Positions 11,901 through 20,312 of a stretch of 64,000 nt of DNA are shown here, one piece after another. Each line of letters starts with the position of its first letter. The first letter of the stretch is position 1. Location: assembly GCA_940337035.1 (NCBI GenBank), contig CALNHX010007405.1:1-64000 (forward strand), given 5' to 3'. The notes under the pieces are model-generated. The model was not told the DNA's origin, ran no database searches, and saw nothing but the letters and a program-made list of their open reading frames with translations. Source of the DNA: Agriotes lineatus (lineage: Eukaryota; Arthropoda; Insecta; Coleoptera; Elateridae). Position numbers and translations under genes: made by a program.

Positions 11901-14900
11901 CCATCTTGGAGATTTAAGACCATAATTGTGTATTTGATCTAAAACGAATATAGCCCTAGGATTATATTGTTTGCATCTTCTTGAAGGGTTTATAATTTCT
12001 TCTAAACATTTATATAACAGTCAAAAAAACTGTAAATTTTGAAGTTTCTCATTCATTATTTCATTATTTCTCAGCAGTAATGCATTTTCTCTCTGCAACT
12101 GTGTTGTCTCACCACATTGAACATTAACTTGTACTGCAACATAATTTTTCTATAAAAAATAAGTTACTGATGTATGTATTTAAAAATAATAAAGAAATAT
12201 TTATCGACTGACTGTTTAACTGATTATTTAAGTGTTCAATTTCAGATTTGTACTTGTCACACAGTAAGGTAAGTTCCTGATTTTTGGTTATTAAGGACTG
12301 ACTTTCACAAGGGACCTTAAGATTCTGTTACGCGGAGAAAAGCTGGATTCAAAACTAAAAAATACACATACATCTATTTGTTTACCATATAGTAAAAGCA
12401 TGGTTTTATCATGCATATCTTACCTATTTTTTAAAATTTTTGGAATCACATTATTTTTCAAGTTTCGTCTGCTTCGTGAATCAAGAAAATATTCAGTGGC
12501 AGCGAAGTGCAATGAATCTCTCACTAGGAGGTTCAAAGTCATCTTAAATAGAAATTACAATTTGAAGTCACTAATTTATCCGTTCGTTGACATACTACAA
12601 CTAAATAATATAGTAATTTGAAATTAAATTTCTATCACAAACCGCTACCAATGCAGAAAGGCTTAACTTTAATTCAAAGCCTATTTGGCACCAAACTTGA
12701 AAATTACAACTAGCCGCTGTCAACATAATTAGCAATGGAAATTTGCCCAAATGTTTATGCAGGATTTTTATTCACCACATCACTGGTACCTTTCATATTT
12801 ACCCTTGCGTGATAGCCTTTATCCAGCTACAAACATTTTCCATATTGATGGAAATTCATGATAGGAGAAATTTTTCTTATCCCTATTCCCACATGAAGGA
12901 ATAAAACAAGACATTTTCAAAAATGTTTTAACCAAACACAGGTTTTCAAATTTGAAACGTCAAATTGTGTCAACTAGCGCCAATGGGCAAAATGTGAACT
13001 ATTGCAATAAATGTCAAAACAGGTTAGCTGGCAGGCTTTGTATATGTACGCAGGCGACGGCTGTTATATACAGGTTACTTAAAATTGTATGGAAGATGGC
13101 AGTTCCATGAGTTGGAAAAGGTTCGAATACTAAATTTTCCATAAGAGTAAGTGAAATAGAAAATGCAATAATTACTTTGGTAGTCAGGCAATAAGTAGGA
13201 ACAATAAGCCGGGGTCGGTAGCTCAGTGGTAAGCATCCTGACTACTGATCTAAGGGTCGCGAGTTCGATTCCCGGTCCCGGTGAGGTTTTCAAAAATAAA
13301 AAAATGCAGATGAAAGCTTCTACAGAATGCCATCATTCGGAAGTGATGTAAAGCCGTGGGACCCATGTTACTACGATGTGTAGCATGTAAAAGATCCCTT
13401 GCTAGGGTTGGAACTCCTTAGTCTCGGCAAAATTCTAAGTAGGACTTTGACCATATGACCAAAGTAGTCGGTGTCTAAGGTACAGCTGCGGAAATAAAAA
13501 GCGGGACACAAAATTTTTGCCGAAGTTAAATTGTCTGAATAAATTCATTTTCGATGCTATCCCAAGCTTCTTGTACTGCATAACCTGTTCGTCTTTGTTC
13601 ATTGACACATGATAGATAGCATTTCATAAAAAATCAGGAAGGCAACATTACAACGTTCAAATAGTAAAAAATGACCCTACAGAACTTGTCCCGGTTTATG
13701 TTTCCGCAGCTGTACCTGGTACTCTGCATGCCTAAACCTTGTCCATTAACAAACAAACAAACAAACAAGTGGCAAGACATATATGACTTGCCAAACAGTG
13801 AAGTAAATAAACAATGGGATACCTTCATGACGGTATATTTGTTTCATTTTCATAACTGTTTTCCTTTAGAATATATCCGACTAAAGCATACAAAACGCAT
13901 TTACACTCCTAATAACCAAGAATTAAAGTCTATTAAGAATAAATTAGACACATTTTACGTGTTATCACTCCATGATCCTATATTTAAGACAGCATATAGG
14001 AACACAAAAAGAACGTACAACCGTGTTTTAAAAGAAGCAAAAAATAAATACTACTATGATAAAATCACATCAGCTGATAATAAATCCAAAGCTGTTTGGA
14101 ACCTAGTAAATAACCTAACATTTAATAATAAGCGACAATCTAAAGGTAAATTTTGTTCAGGTGACCCAAAGGTTTTGGCTAGCTCTTTTAATGAGTACTT
14201 TACAAGCATAGCTTCTAATTTAATTAACCAATTGCCATTCGCCACAGATTTCAACTCTTCATCTATAGAATTCAATTTAAATTCAATGTACTTATTTGAC
14301 GTAACTGATGAGGAAATAGTTGGTATTGTTCGCAATCTAAAAAATAAACATACTGTGGGACACGATGAGATTCCCCTCTCCCTTGTGAAACGAAGTATTA
14401 ACTTGGTTCTTCAGCCGTTGCGTCATATATTGAATAACTCTTTCAAATATGGTGTGTTTCCTGTTCAACTCAAAGCAGCCGTAGTCATACCGCTTTACAA
14501 GAAAAATGATCATGAACAGATAGAAAATTATCGCCCTATATCTTTGCTGACATCTTTTTCAAAAATATTTGAAAAAATATTATACTATAGATTGGTCAGT
14601 TTTTTTACTAAGTTTAAACTATTCAACGACAGTCAGCATGGATTCTTAAAAGGCCGTAGTATAGATACAGCAATTTTTCATCTCACAAAATTTATTTTGG
14701 ATGCATTGGAGAGTAAAGAAACTCCATGTGGAATGTTTCTCGACCTCTCCAAGGCATTCGACTGTGTTGATCAGAAAATACTCTGTGAAAAACTATATTC
14801 CTATGGAATTCGGGACAATGTGTTGGCGTTGCTCAGAAGCTACTTGACAGGACGCACTCAACAAGTTAAGCTTATTAGAGATAACAAAACCTATCTATCA

Positions 14901-17900
14901 CCACCTATAGAAATTAAGCTAGGCGTTCCACAAGGCAGTATTTTAGGCCCGCTGTTATTCATTATTTTTATAAATGATATGCCATCAATTTTGAGTGGCT
15001 CCTGTCATAGAGCTTTTAACTACGCAGATGACACAAATGTACTGCTTAAAGCCGGCTCCCTAAACGAACTTTTATCTGAAGTAAATGCATATTTCATAGA
15101 GATTGAGAGCTGGCTACACTCGAATCGTCTAGTACTCAACAAAGCGAAAACCAGCTGTATGTTTTTTACAACCAATCGAACTACATTGTGTTTGCCAGGC
15201 GAAGTAATTATAAACAACGATAAAATTACAATCTATGATAACACCAAATGTCTCGGACTGTATCTAGACCAAACTTTGAACTGGCAAATACATATTCAGT
15301 TTTTAACTAATAAGCTTAACTCTACTATCTACAGTTTTCGAGTCTTAAAAGACTTATTTAATTTTAACACCTTAAAAATTTTGTACTTCGCCAACTTTCA
15401 ATCTCAGATGAACTTTGGCATAATGTTCTGGGCAAACAATTGTATGGGCAACCTGAACCAAATTTTTATATTGCAAAAAAGAATGTTACGCTTGATATTA
15501 CATTTAAAATATAACGAGAGCTGTCGAGGTCTCTTTAAAATAAATGGCTTTCTAACAGCTGTGGGGCTCTATATATATAGTTGCTTGAAATTCATTTTTA
15601 AATACAGGCATCTTTTTGTAGAGTGTTGCAAAAGTGGTATTTATGACACAAGAACTAAACATTATATATTTCCAAAACACGGCCTTGCAATGTACGAACG
15701 AATTCCGTTTTACATGTGTTTGCGTTTCTTTAATACTCTACCTAGTTCACTACAATCTATAGAAAATCTTAAGACATTTAAAAGCAAAATATATAATTTA
15801 CTGTTAAATATAGAACCATACCATTTGGATGAATTTTTCCACTATTTTGCTTAGTGGAGCCTCTGTTGACGTTTTCCATTTTATCATATTATGTATTTTA
15901 TTATTACATTTTATATACATGTATGATCCTATGTAAATAAAGTTATATTCTATTCTATTCTATTCTATTCTATTCTAAGTAGGAACAATAACTACTTGTT
16001 GCCTAGCTACCAAAATAATTATTGCATTTTCTATTTCACTTACTTGATGTGTAGCATGTAAAAGATTCCTTTCTAAGGTTGGAACTCCTTAGTCTCGGCA
16101 AAATTCTAAGTAGGACTAAGGTACCTGGTACTCTGCATACCTAGTCCTTGTCCACGGGGTTGGAAAAAAGGGCCTATGCAGACCTACTTGCTAGACATGA
16201 GTCTCCCCACGATACTACTACTACTCTTATGGAAAATAGTATTCGAAATTTTTTCCAACTCGTGGTATTGCCATGTTCCCTACAATTTTAGGTAACCTGT
16301 ATAGTTATGCCCCCGTCAATATTTTGGGTATTAAATGTTCTCACTGCAGCTATTTTATTCTACATTTTTATAAAATTCGAATATAGCACCTTCACTTACC
16401 AATCAATTATACTGGTTAAATTAGCTTTATAATATTTGGTAAATGAGGCCATAAATACCAGTTTAAATACCCATTTTGGGTATTTACCCGGGTAAATACC
16501 CCGGGTATTTACCCCTAAAGATAAATACCCAGGTAATTTACATCACTACTTGGTATATATGAATTTTTTTGGGTGGCCAGGCAAGCAACTAGTTGCCGGA
16601 CCGGGTTCGATACTATACTGCCGATTTAGTTTCAGGGATCAAATATCCAAATACCAAACTCAACATTTGGACATTAAAAATGGCCGATTGATTTTAAAGG
16701 CAAACCTTGTGGTAGTGCCCAAGGTTTATTTGAGTTTTACGTTGTTGATTCGACAGCGGGGTTAGAGATAATACCGAACAGTGTTTTTTAAAAATAGAAG
16801 GACTTAATATGTAAAATATTTATATTGAGTGATTCTTTAAAGAAACTAAATTAGAACATTCCAGTGTTGGAACCCTTAATAGAAGTAAGGCGAAAGAAAT
16901 AGCCAAGCAACTGCAGTATGTAAATTTTAGAGCATCACTGAGTTGATTGAACAAATTTAGAATTTTGTTAATTTAAATGTAACAATAAACATGTTAATGA
17001 TTAGATTATTTTCTTATATGCATTACGCACAATTTTCTGTTAGGCGGACACCTCTATTTAAGTGGATTTTTTTTAAACCGTGAGTGTCTGCTTTCAGAGA
17101 GATTTCACTGTAGATACTTATCTAACTACGACTTGAAATTGTATCAACTAAATTATTATGTTACATTACAAGGAATTATATGTCAATTTTTTTCTTTATT
17201 CTGATAGTTTTGTGAATGTACATTTATTAAAAAGTATTAGATAAGTTCATAGCGTAAACTTTAGATAAGTGATCATATACTGTATTAGGTTTCCCAGGGA
17301 AGTAGCTTTTCGCTACAGTGAATTTATTTAAATTGAAAAAATATATATACATATACATGTGTGAGTAACTAAATTGTTTTTCAGTGCATTGTATCGTATT
17401 GTAAAGGGGGAATAAATGCTATTATTATTATATGCACCAGATCAGTAGTAAACTGCCTGTTCATTATAATAAATAAATAAATACACTCGTTTTGCTTGTT
17501 CAAATATTTTAAGATATCTCTTACCTTTCAGTAGTCTTGTCAAGTTGCTGTCTCGGTAACATATGTAACCTGGCTGCTTTTCACTGCCCAGGGCTGAGAT
17601 AACATTGCCTAGAGCAAGAAGGCCCTTGTTTATATTTACGCCCTCCTGAAATGTCACGCCTGTTGCTCCAGTCTTCTTCGACCTTTCGGACCCGGCCAAA
17701 TCCACTAGATGGAATTTTGCTGTTTTGTTCATATTACTGCAATCAGTGTATTAAAAATATAATTGAAAATATAATGAGAAATCATTCAATTTAATGCCAA
17801 ACAAATTTAAAATTGAAACAGAAATTCAACAAATTATACTCCGAAAGCTGTAAGTATTATACCTATTGTCTTTCCGCTGCATACAAATATTTATGGTAAA

Positions 17901-18539
17901 TATAGCGTGGCTGCGCGAACTCTGAGCGTTCATATTCGTGGAGGCAGTGGCTCGACCCCGCGATCCCCTGCTAAGGCAATCGAGCGTGCTGCTGGCACAC
18001 TTTACGACCTCCTCGGTCAAGCCAGGTATGACAATTAAGCCCTTCGGATCCTCCCGAATCTCCATCACGCACTGATCCCTAGGCCTTGCCGCCAGCAAGT
18101 CGTACAGGATTTCCTGATACAGCTCCATGAAGGATACAGTAACAGTAAAATCATATGCAAAGTTGTCATTCACATAATTAAAAATATCGTTAACTGCTCT
18201 GGGTATAACACCCATTTCACCATCACCACTGTATGTGGTCCCCATAGAGTGGGTCTTGCCGGAACCGGTCTGGCCGTAAGCAAGTATCGTCATGTTGTAA
18301 CCTTTGAACAGGTCATCGATCATATGTTTGACACAGGTGTTGTAAAAAGTATCTTGCGAGGTAAAACTGTCGAAGACATAATTGTATGTGAATGCCTTGT
18401 CGGAGTTCTTTATTCGTATTTGATGAAGGGCAGGATGAACCTCTAGGACGTCCCTGCAGCCTCTATGCTTTTCCGTGTCAATTAGGGGGCGAATCCGGAC
18501 GCCCACTTGCACAGAACTGTTGTCTTTGTCAAAAGACAT
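5704..18539 (-). CDS. KIF4: Kinesin-4 chromokinesin (KIF4/Klp3A type), 5' six coding exons, partial
   Basis: Plus-end microtubule motor of the kinesin-4 family; relatives bind chromosome arms and the anaphase midzone and set spindle and midzone length. Six exons join in phase: 17863-18539, 17525-17736, 7238-7447, 6475-7187, 5976-6347 and 5704-5923, all with GT-AG introns, giving 801 codons. The motor has the P-loop GQTGSGKT (residues 89-96), switch I SSRSH (207-211), switch II DLAGSE (238-243), the RDSNLTRLL helix and the neck YADRARKIKNKP (327-338). A long coiled coil follows, including QQDRKRQNQL and EEAAAINKRLKDAL, which are diagnostic of KIF4. KIF4 proteins are about 1,200 residues; the C-terminal third and Cys-rich domain must lie left of the window, because exon 6 ends in a good donor and 1-5703 holds only repeats. 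The 10.1-kb second intron is full of transposons. A splice acceptor directly before the ATG implies a 5' non-coding exon to the right. The frame is intact with no stops. Confidence 0.95.
5976..6347 (-). CDS. KIF4: Kinesin-4 exon 5: KIF4-specific coiled coil
   Basis: Residues 605-728. It contains KQQDRKRQNQLVKMETML and VEEAAAINKRLKDAL, close to the equivalent KIF4A stretch. The acceptor is TAATCTAG|ATATC and the donor CCTTGG|GTGAGT, both phase 0. Confidence 0.9.
6475..7187 (-). CDS. KIF4: Kinesin-4 exon 4: coiled-coil stalk
   Basis: Residues 367-604, rich in E, K, L and Q with heptads (for example ALEREKDELLQQLKNTQVLG). The acceptor is TGTATAG|GTGG and the donor AAGAAG|GTAAGT. The overlapping plus-strand ORFs are shadows. 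Confidence 0.9.
7238..7447 (-). CDS. KIF4: Kinesin-4 exon 3: end of motor and neck linker
   Basis: Residues 297-366, starting DSLGGNSITLMLACVSPAD and running through YADRARKIKNKPVVN into the first neck coil. The acceptor is TTTCTAG|ATTC and the donor CAGG|GTAAGT. It joins exon 2 in phase across a 10,077-bp intron. Confidence 0.92.
7448..8084. other. Intron sequence without recognisable feature
   Basis: AT-rich start of the 10-kb kinesin intron. I see no coding stretch, clear repeat unit or terminal inverted repeat here. Confidence 0.5.
8085..8600 (+). pseudogene. Mariner-like (IS630/Tc1 superfamily) transposase relic
   Basis: The plus-strand translation, with stops and frameshifts, shows NALFNETGSVSTNQNGQPRQ (N-terminal helix-turn-helix linker), then KMKPYKLKLLHILKE, MFTHEATFTNNGVV in place of the catalytic FSDEATF motif, and WVINCKDQYLQKVNV followed by CGILKDRIIGPFF. 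The order matches insect mariner-like transposases. The catalytic Asp is His in THEATF, so it is dead. The minus-strand ORF 8453-8656 is its shadow. Confidence 0.65.
8660..9530. other. Intron sequence without recognisable feature
   Basis: AT-rich DNA between the mariner relic and a LINE 5' end. The 64-codon ORF at 9233-9427 has no recognisable similarity. Confidence 0.45.
9535..10400 (+). pseudogene. LINE 5' end with ORF1, frameshifted
   Basis: A GC-richer leader (9535-9620) precedes an ATG at 9792. The Lys/Glu-rich coiled-coil ORF (9792-10097) and the ORF from 10127 are one protein broken by a one-base slip near 10080: the second frame reads ELKKELQDTTERLEQLEREK, then RRNNIVLHGLE and IMKRKAKLRKLNGDKIYI. 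LEREKRRNNIVLHGL is typical of LINE ORF1 or a pre-endonuclease region. It is cut off at about 10400, so ORF2 is missing. Confidence 0.6.
10401..10870. other. Intron sequence with short inverted repeats
   Basis: There is no coding potential. AACCACTTA...TTCGTCAC at 10568-10587 is roughly mirrored by GTGACGAAAG...TAAGTGGTT at 10663-10690, so a small MITE-like hairpin may lie here. Confidence 0.35.
11236..11625 (+). pseudogene. RTE-like LINE, C-terminal tail
   Basis: Frameshifted plus-strand text matches the end of RTE ORF2: TTQRAIERAM, a decayed LGVSLRDRIRNEEIR-like stretch, then CWIDDIKETLGRNC and GEAYVQEWVKKGC, like the usual RPPTRWSDDI...GEAYVQQW tail. Only this 3' piece is present, inside the P-like element. 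Confidence 0.65.
11763..12542 (-). pseudogene. THAP/P-element-like transposase exons
   Basis: Four exon-like pieces lie in order on the minus strand. 12424-12542 reads SLHFAATEYFLDSRSRRNLK then NNVIPKILKN, like a THAP-domain C-terminus, with donor AATAG|GTAAGA. About 12216-12324 reads ESQSLITKNQELTLLCDKYK, a leucine-rich coil. About 12030-12133 has acceptor TTGCAG and ETTQLQRENALLLRNNEIM. 11763-12001 has WSEMTIRMCVAWRFTFPKGY, like the helix-turn-helix after the coil in P transposases. The phase between the first two pieces does not fit cleanly, and the catalytic part was not found, so this is a relic. Confidence 0.5.
13193..13206 (+). repeat. Target-site duplication, left copy
   Basis: AAGTAGGAACAATA, identical in direct orientation to 15977-15990 (14 bp, up to 16 with neighbouring bases). 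The two copies bracket the SINE-LINE unit. Confidence 0.85.
13207..13745 (+). mobile_element. 5'-complete tRNA-derived SINE part of a chimeric retrocopy
   Basis: It begins right after the target duplication with a tRNA-like head: A box TAGCTCAGTGG, B box GAGTTCGATTCCC and acceptor-like CCGGGGTC/GGTCCCGG pairing. The body matches the SINE fragment at 16045-16205 (GTGTAGCATGTAAAAGAT, CTTAGTCTCGGCAAAATTC) but stops at GTCCA (13745), where LINE sequence takes over instead of the SINE 3' end. A 230-bp MITE interrupts it. Confidence 0.75.
13483..13712. mobile_element. Tc1/mariner-type MITE inside the SINE
   Basis: Inverted ends CAGCTGCGGAAATAAAAAGC / (mirrored) CAGCTGCGGAAACATAAACC are flanked by TA (13481-13482 and 13713-13714). 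Removing it restores a continuous SINE (AAGG TA CCTGGTACTCTGC), matching the copy near 16130. Confidence 0.8.
13671..15854 (+). CDS. LINE reverse transcriptase ORF (endonuclease missing)
   Basis: A 727-codon open frame. Residues before about 28 come from SINE and MITE sequence. The LINE part starts near KWQDIYDLPNSEVNKQW, with a thumb-proximal helix (NTKRTYNRVLKEAKNKYY), RT fingers (NYRPISLLTSFSKIFEKIL), palm (FNYADDTNVLL) and a C-terminal region (LRFFNTLPSSLQSIENLKTF). It would make an RNA-dependent DNA polymerase, but without the 5' end and promoter it is unlikely to be mobile. Confidence 0.85.
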   Translation: MTLQNLSRFMFPQLYLVLCMPKPCPLTNKQTNKWQDIYDLPNSEVNKQWDTFMTVYLFHFHNCFPLEYIRLKHTKRIYTPNNQELKSIKNKLDTFYVLSLHDPIFKTAYRNTKRTYNRVLKEAKNKYYYDKITSADNKSKAVWNLVNNLTFNNKRQSKGKFCSGDPKVLASSFNEYFTSIASNLINQLPFATDFNSSSIEFNLNSMYLFDVTDEEIVGIVRNLKNKHTVGHDEIPLSLVKRSINLVLQPLRHILNNSFKYGVFPVQLKAAVVIPLYKKNDHEQIENYRPISLLTSFSKIFEKILYYRLVSFFTKFKLFNDSQHGFLKGRSIDTAIFHLTKFILDALESKETPCGMFLDLSKAFDCVDQKILCEKLYSYGIRDNVLALLRSYLTGRTQQVKLIRDNKTYLSPPIEIKLGVPQGSILGPLLFIIFINDMPSILSGSCHRAFNYADDTNVLLKAGSLNELLSEVNAYFIEIESWLHSNRLVLNKAKTSCMFFTTNRTTLCLPGEVIINNDKITIYDNTKCLGLYLDQTLNWQIHIQFLTNKLNSTIYSFRVLKDLFNFNTLKILYFANFQSQMNFGIMFWANNCMGNLNQIFILQKRMLRLILHLKYNESCRGLFKINGFLTAVGLYIYSCLKFIFKYRHLFVECCKSGIYDTRTKHYIFPKHGLAMYERIPFYMCLRFFNTLPSSLQSIENLKTFKSKIYNLLLNIEPYHLDEFFHYFA
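13746..15976 (+). mobile_element. 5'-truncated LINE with intact RT ORF and (TTCTA)n tail
   Basis: The open frame runs to a TAG at 15852-15854. It lacks the endonuclease but keeps the whole RT: LFLDLSKAFDCVDQ-like block near 14740, GVPQGSILGPLLFIIFIND near 14925-14980 and the YADD catalytic box near 15020, followed by the YLDQTLNWQIHI region. The motifs suit the jockey/CR1 side of the LINEs. The 3' end is a run of TTCTA units (15949-15976) directly followed by the right target duplication. The first 25 or so residues of the ORF (13671 on) are translated SINE and MITE, not LINE. No frameshift was seen, so the insertion looks young. Confidence 0.85.
15977..15990 (+). repeat. Target-site duplication, right copy
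   Basis: AAGTAGGAACAATA, directly after the (TTCTA)n tail; identical to 13193-13206. Confidence 0.85.
16045..16205 (+). mobile_element. 5'-truncated SINE fragment
   Basis: It matches the body of the SINE at 13207-13745 and extends past its truncation point (ACGGGGTTGGAAAAAAGGG...CCACGATACTAC), revealing the family's true 3' end with TAC repeats. It interrupts the right arm of the foldback MITE. Confidence 0.65.
16304..17440. other. Intron sequence without clear feature
   Basis: AT-rich. A GGGTATTTACCCGGGTAAATACC self-complementary stretch at 16478-16515 and a weak tRNA-like box (GGGTTCGATAC near 16605) are the only signals. Confidence 0.45.
17525..17736 (-). CDS. KIF4: Kinesin-4 exon 2: switch II and microtubule-binding segment
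   Basis: Residues 226-296 plus one base, including FHLVDLAGSERSKKTGATG and YRDSNLTRLLK. The acceptor is TTGCAG|TAAT and the donor GAAAG|GTAAG. The upstream intron is only 126 bp. Confidence 0.93.
17863..18539 (-). CDS. KIF4: Kinesin-4 exon 1: motor N-half, P-loop and switch I
   Basis: Residues 1-225 plus two bases. It starts MSFDKDNSSVQVGVRIRP and contains AYGQTGSGKTHSMG and NMNAQSSRSHAIFTI. ATTATTTTAG immediately precedes the ATG, so the exon probably begins at or just before the start codon after a 5' UTR intron. Its donor is AATAG|GTATAA. Confidence 0.93.
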
Positions 18540-20250
18540 CTAAAATAATGATTGTACAAAGTAAGATGGAAAGGAAATATCTAAATTGTTTTCTATTAGA
18601 TACACTACTTCAAAATGAGATTTTAAATTTTAGCGAGCTTTTCACCTCCAATTGAGCTTACAGTTTCTTTACTACGATATCCTCAAACACTATTTGGCAT
18701 GATATTACTACATGTACAAGTCAAATACTTTGAAAAAACACATTTTACATATTAAAAGACGTTTTAAATAAAAAATTATATACTGCAATGCCAGCTTTTT
18801 TAAATGTTTACAAGAAAACTGAATTCCCGGCAGCTGCATGTAGTGATTTTACATACAATCAAGTTTCAAAGTAACGCACTCAAACAAATTTGAAAGCTCC
18901 ATAACCTCAGTGTTTCGATATGACAGACAAATTATGCAACTGGATACTTTCTTCTACTCTCTTGAAGTACTTACAGTTAAATTATTTAAGACAGTTAACA
19001 AAACTATACGGCAATACTGTCGGCTAATACAAATTTCCACACTCAACCACCTACACCAACGCAAACGGAAACAAGGAACTGACAAATTTGAAATAAAATT
19101 GACGCAGGTGAGGGAACTCATTCATGAATCTGATTGGCTACCGTTTAGAATGAAGTTAGCCAATATTGCATTCAAGGTGACGTTTTAACACCATGCCTTT
19201 ATGACAGTTAATTCCAGGACCGTAATTAAGCGATTTTAAACAATGAAAACATTTCCCTACGCCCAGGCGTTGTTCGTTTTATGCTTAAAATTGTCAAAAA
19301 TATATAACATTTATGTTAATCAAATGCCAACTAACGCTTTATATTATTCTTATTATTTTATTTTACTGGAGGCACAATTCTTGTAGAGTCGGAAAAGTGT
19401 TAAAAGTATTCACACGCAGAATGAAATGAACCTTTGCTGCAGGGTGTTTCAAAATTGCACGGAACAAATAAACTGCTCAACAACTGAAGTGGTCCAGCAA
19501 CAAAAATTATGCTACCATGTTTATTTTAAAACAAAACAATATCTTATGTAGCTGTCAAGTGTAGTATTTGTTGATACAAGCTTCTGTTAGAAATAAAATA
19601 AGATTGCTATATTATTAGGCTATAAAACTTAATATTTATTACTTTAATCGTGAAGGTATGCTTTACTTATAATTTATTGACATTGTTTTAATGCGGTTTG
19701 TGCTCTTATAGTATGCCCAGACAATGTAAGGAAGTATATCGAGTAAGAGGAGGTCCCATTCGATACTAATTTAAAAACTAGGTTTAAAAATATAAAAAAA
19801 ATGTGTTGCTGTTACTTCATTGTTTTCTAATTAATTGTGTTAAAGACTCAAAATTACTGTTAATTACAATGAAACTAGTATATTAAAACATATTAACATG
19901 TACTATTTTCGTTCTTCCATTTGGAATTTTTTGCCGCTGTATGCTAATTTGAGCAGTTTATGAGGGCGTTATTCTGCATCATCAAAAAATTGGAGAAAAG
20001 CTTTAATAAACATATGTCATAAAATCATTCATTTCAAAGATATCCTTGATTAAAGAATTAAAGATAGCACTTTGTTTTTAAAACGTTTAGATTTAGTAGG
20101 CTGGTATTTGGTTTTCATTATCCGTATGTTTTACTTACAACCACAGCTTTGTGCTTACAACTGTCAAAATTATTATGAGTGACGAGAAGAAAGATAGTAC
20201 CTACTTCGAACAGTTACTGTAAATAATTTTACTAAAAAGAAAACTTGTAC
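18540..20250. other. Region upstream of kinesin exon 1
   Basis: This should contain the 5' non-coding exon and promoter of the kinesin gene, but I cannot point to a TATA box or a secure exon. The 92-codon ORF at 18910-19188 has no recognisable similarity. The DNA is otherwise AT-rich and unique-looking. Confidence 0.4.
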
Positions 20251-20312
20251 TTACTTACTTACTTAATCCTTCCTCTTCTACCGCATTAGCAGTGTTGAGG
20301 TGAGTCGTTGTT

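Larger units (their letters stand above)
10871..13040. mobile_element. P-element-like (THAP) DNA transposon relic, 2.2 kb
   Basis: AAGCCTGCCAGCTA at 10871 is mirrored at 13027-13040. About 55 bp further in on both sides lies a second inverted match, TTGGCTCTGGTTGACACC on the left and a diverged copy on the right, at nearly equal distance. Inside are THAP and P-transposase-like exons on the minus strand and an RTE LINE tail. I could not fix a target duplication. Confidence 0.5.
13069..16301. mobile_element. Foldback MITE split by a retro-insertion at its centre
   Basis: The ends TACAGGTTACTTAAAATTGTA (left) and the mirrored right end are flanked by TA (13067-13068, 16302-16303), as in Tc1/mariner elements. 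The arms 13069-13192 and 15991-16301 pair nearly throughout once the 2.8-kb insertion and a SINE fragment at 16045-16205 are removed. The insertion sits at the hairpin apex. Confidence 0.75.

Noticed and set aside
13206..13280. Functional tRNA gene
   Set aside because: A and B boxes are present but the sequence continues into a SINE body, and the arms do not all pair.
13671..13745. N-terminus of the 727-codon ORF as part of the LINE protein
   Set aside because: These codons come from the MITE end and SINE body upstream of the LINE junction.
18910..19188. 92-codon plus-strand ORF upstream of kinesin as a divergent gene
   Set aside because: No similarity, no splice or promoter signal, and low complexity consistent with chance.
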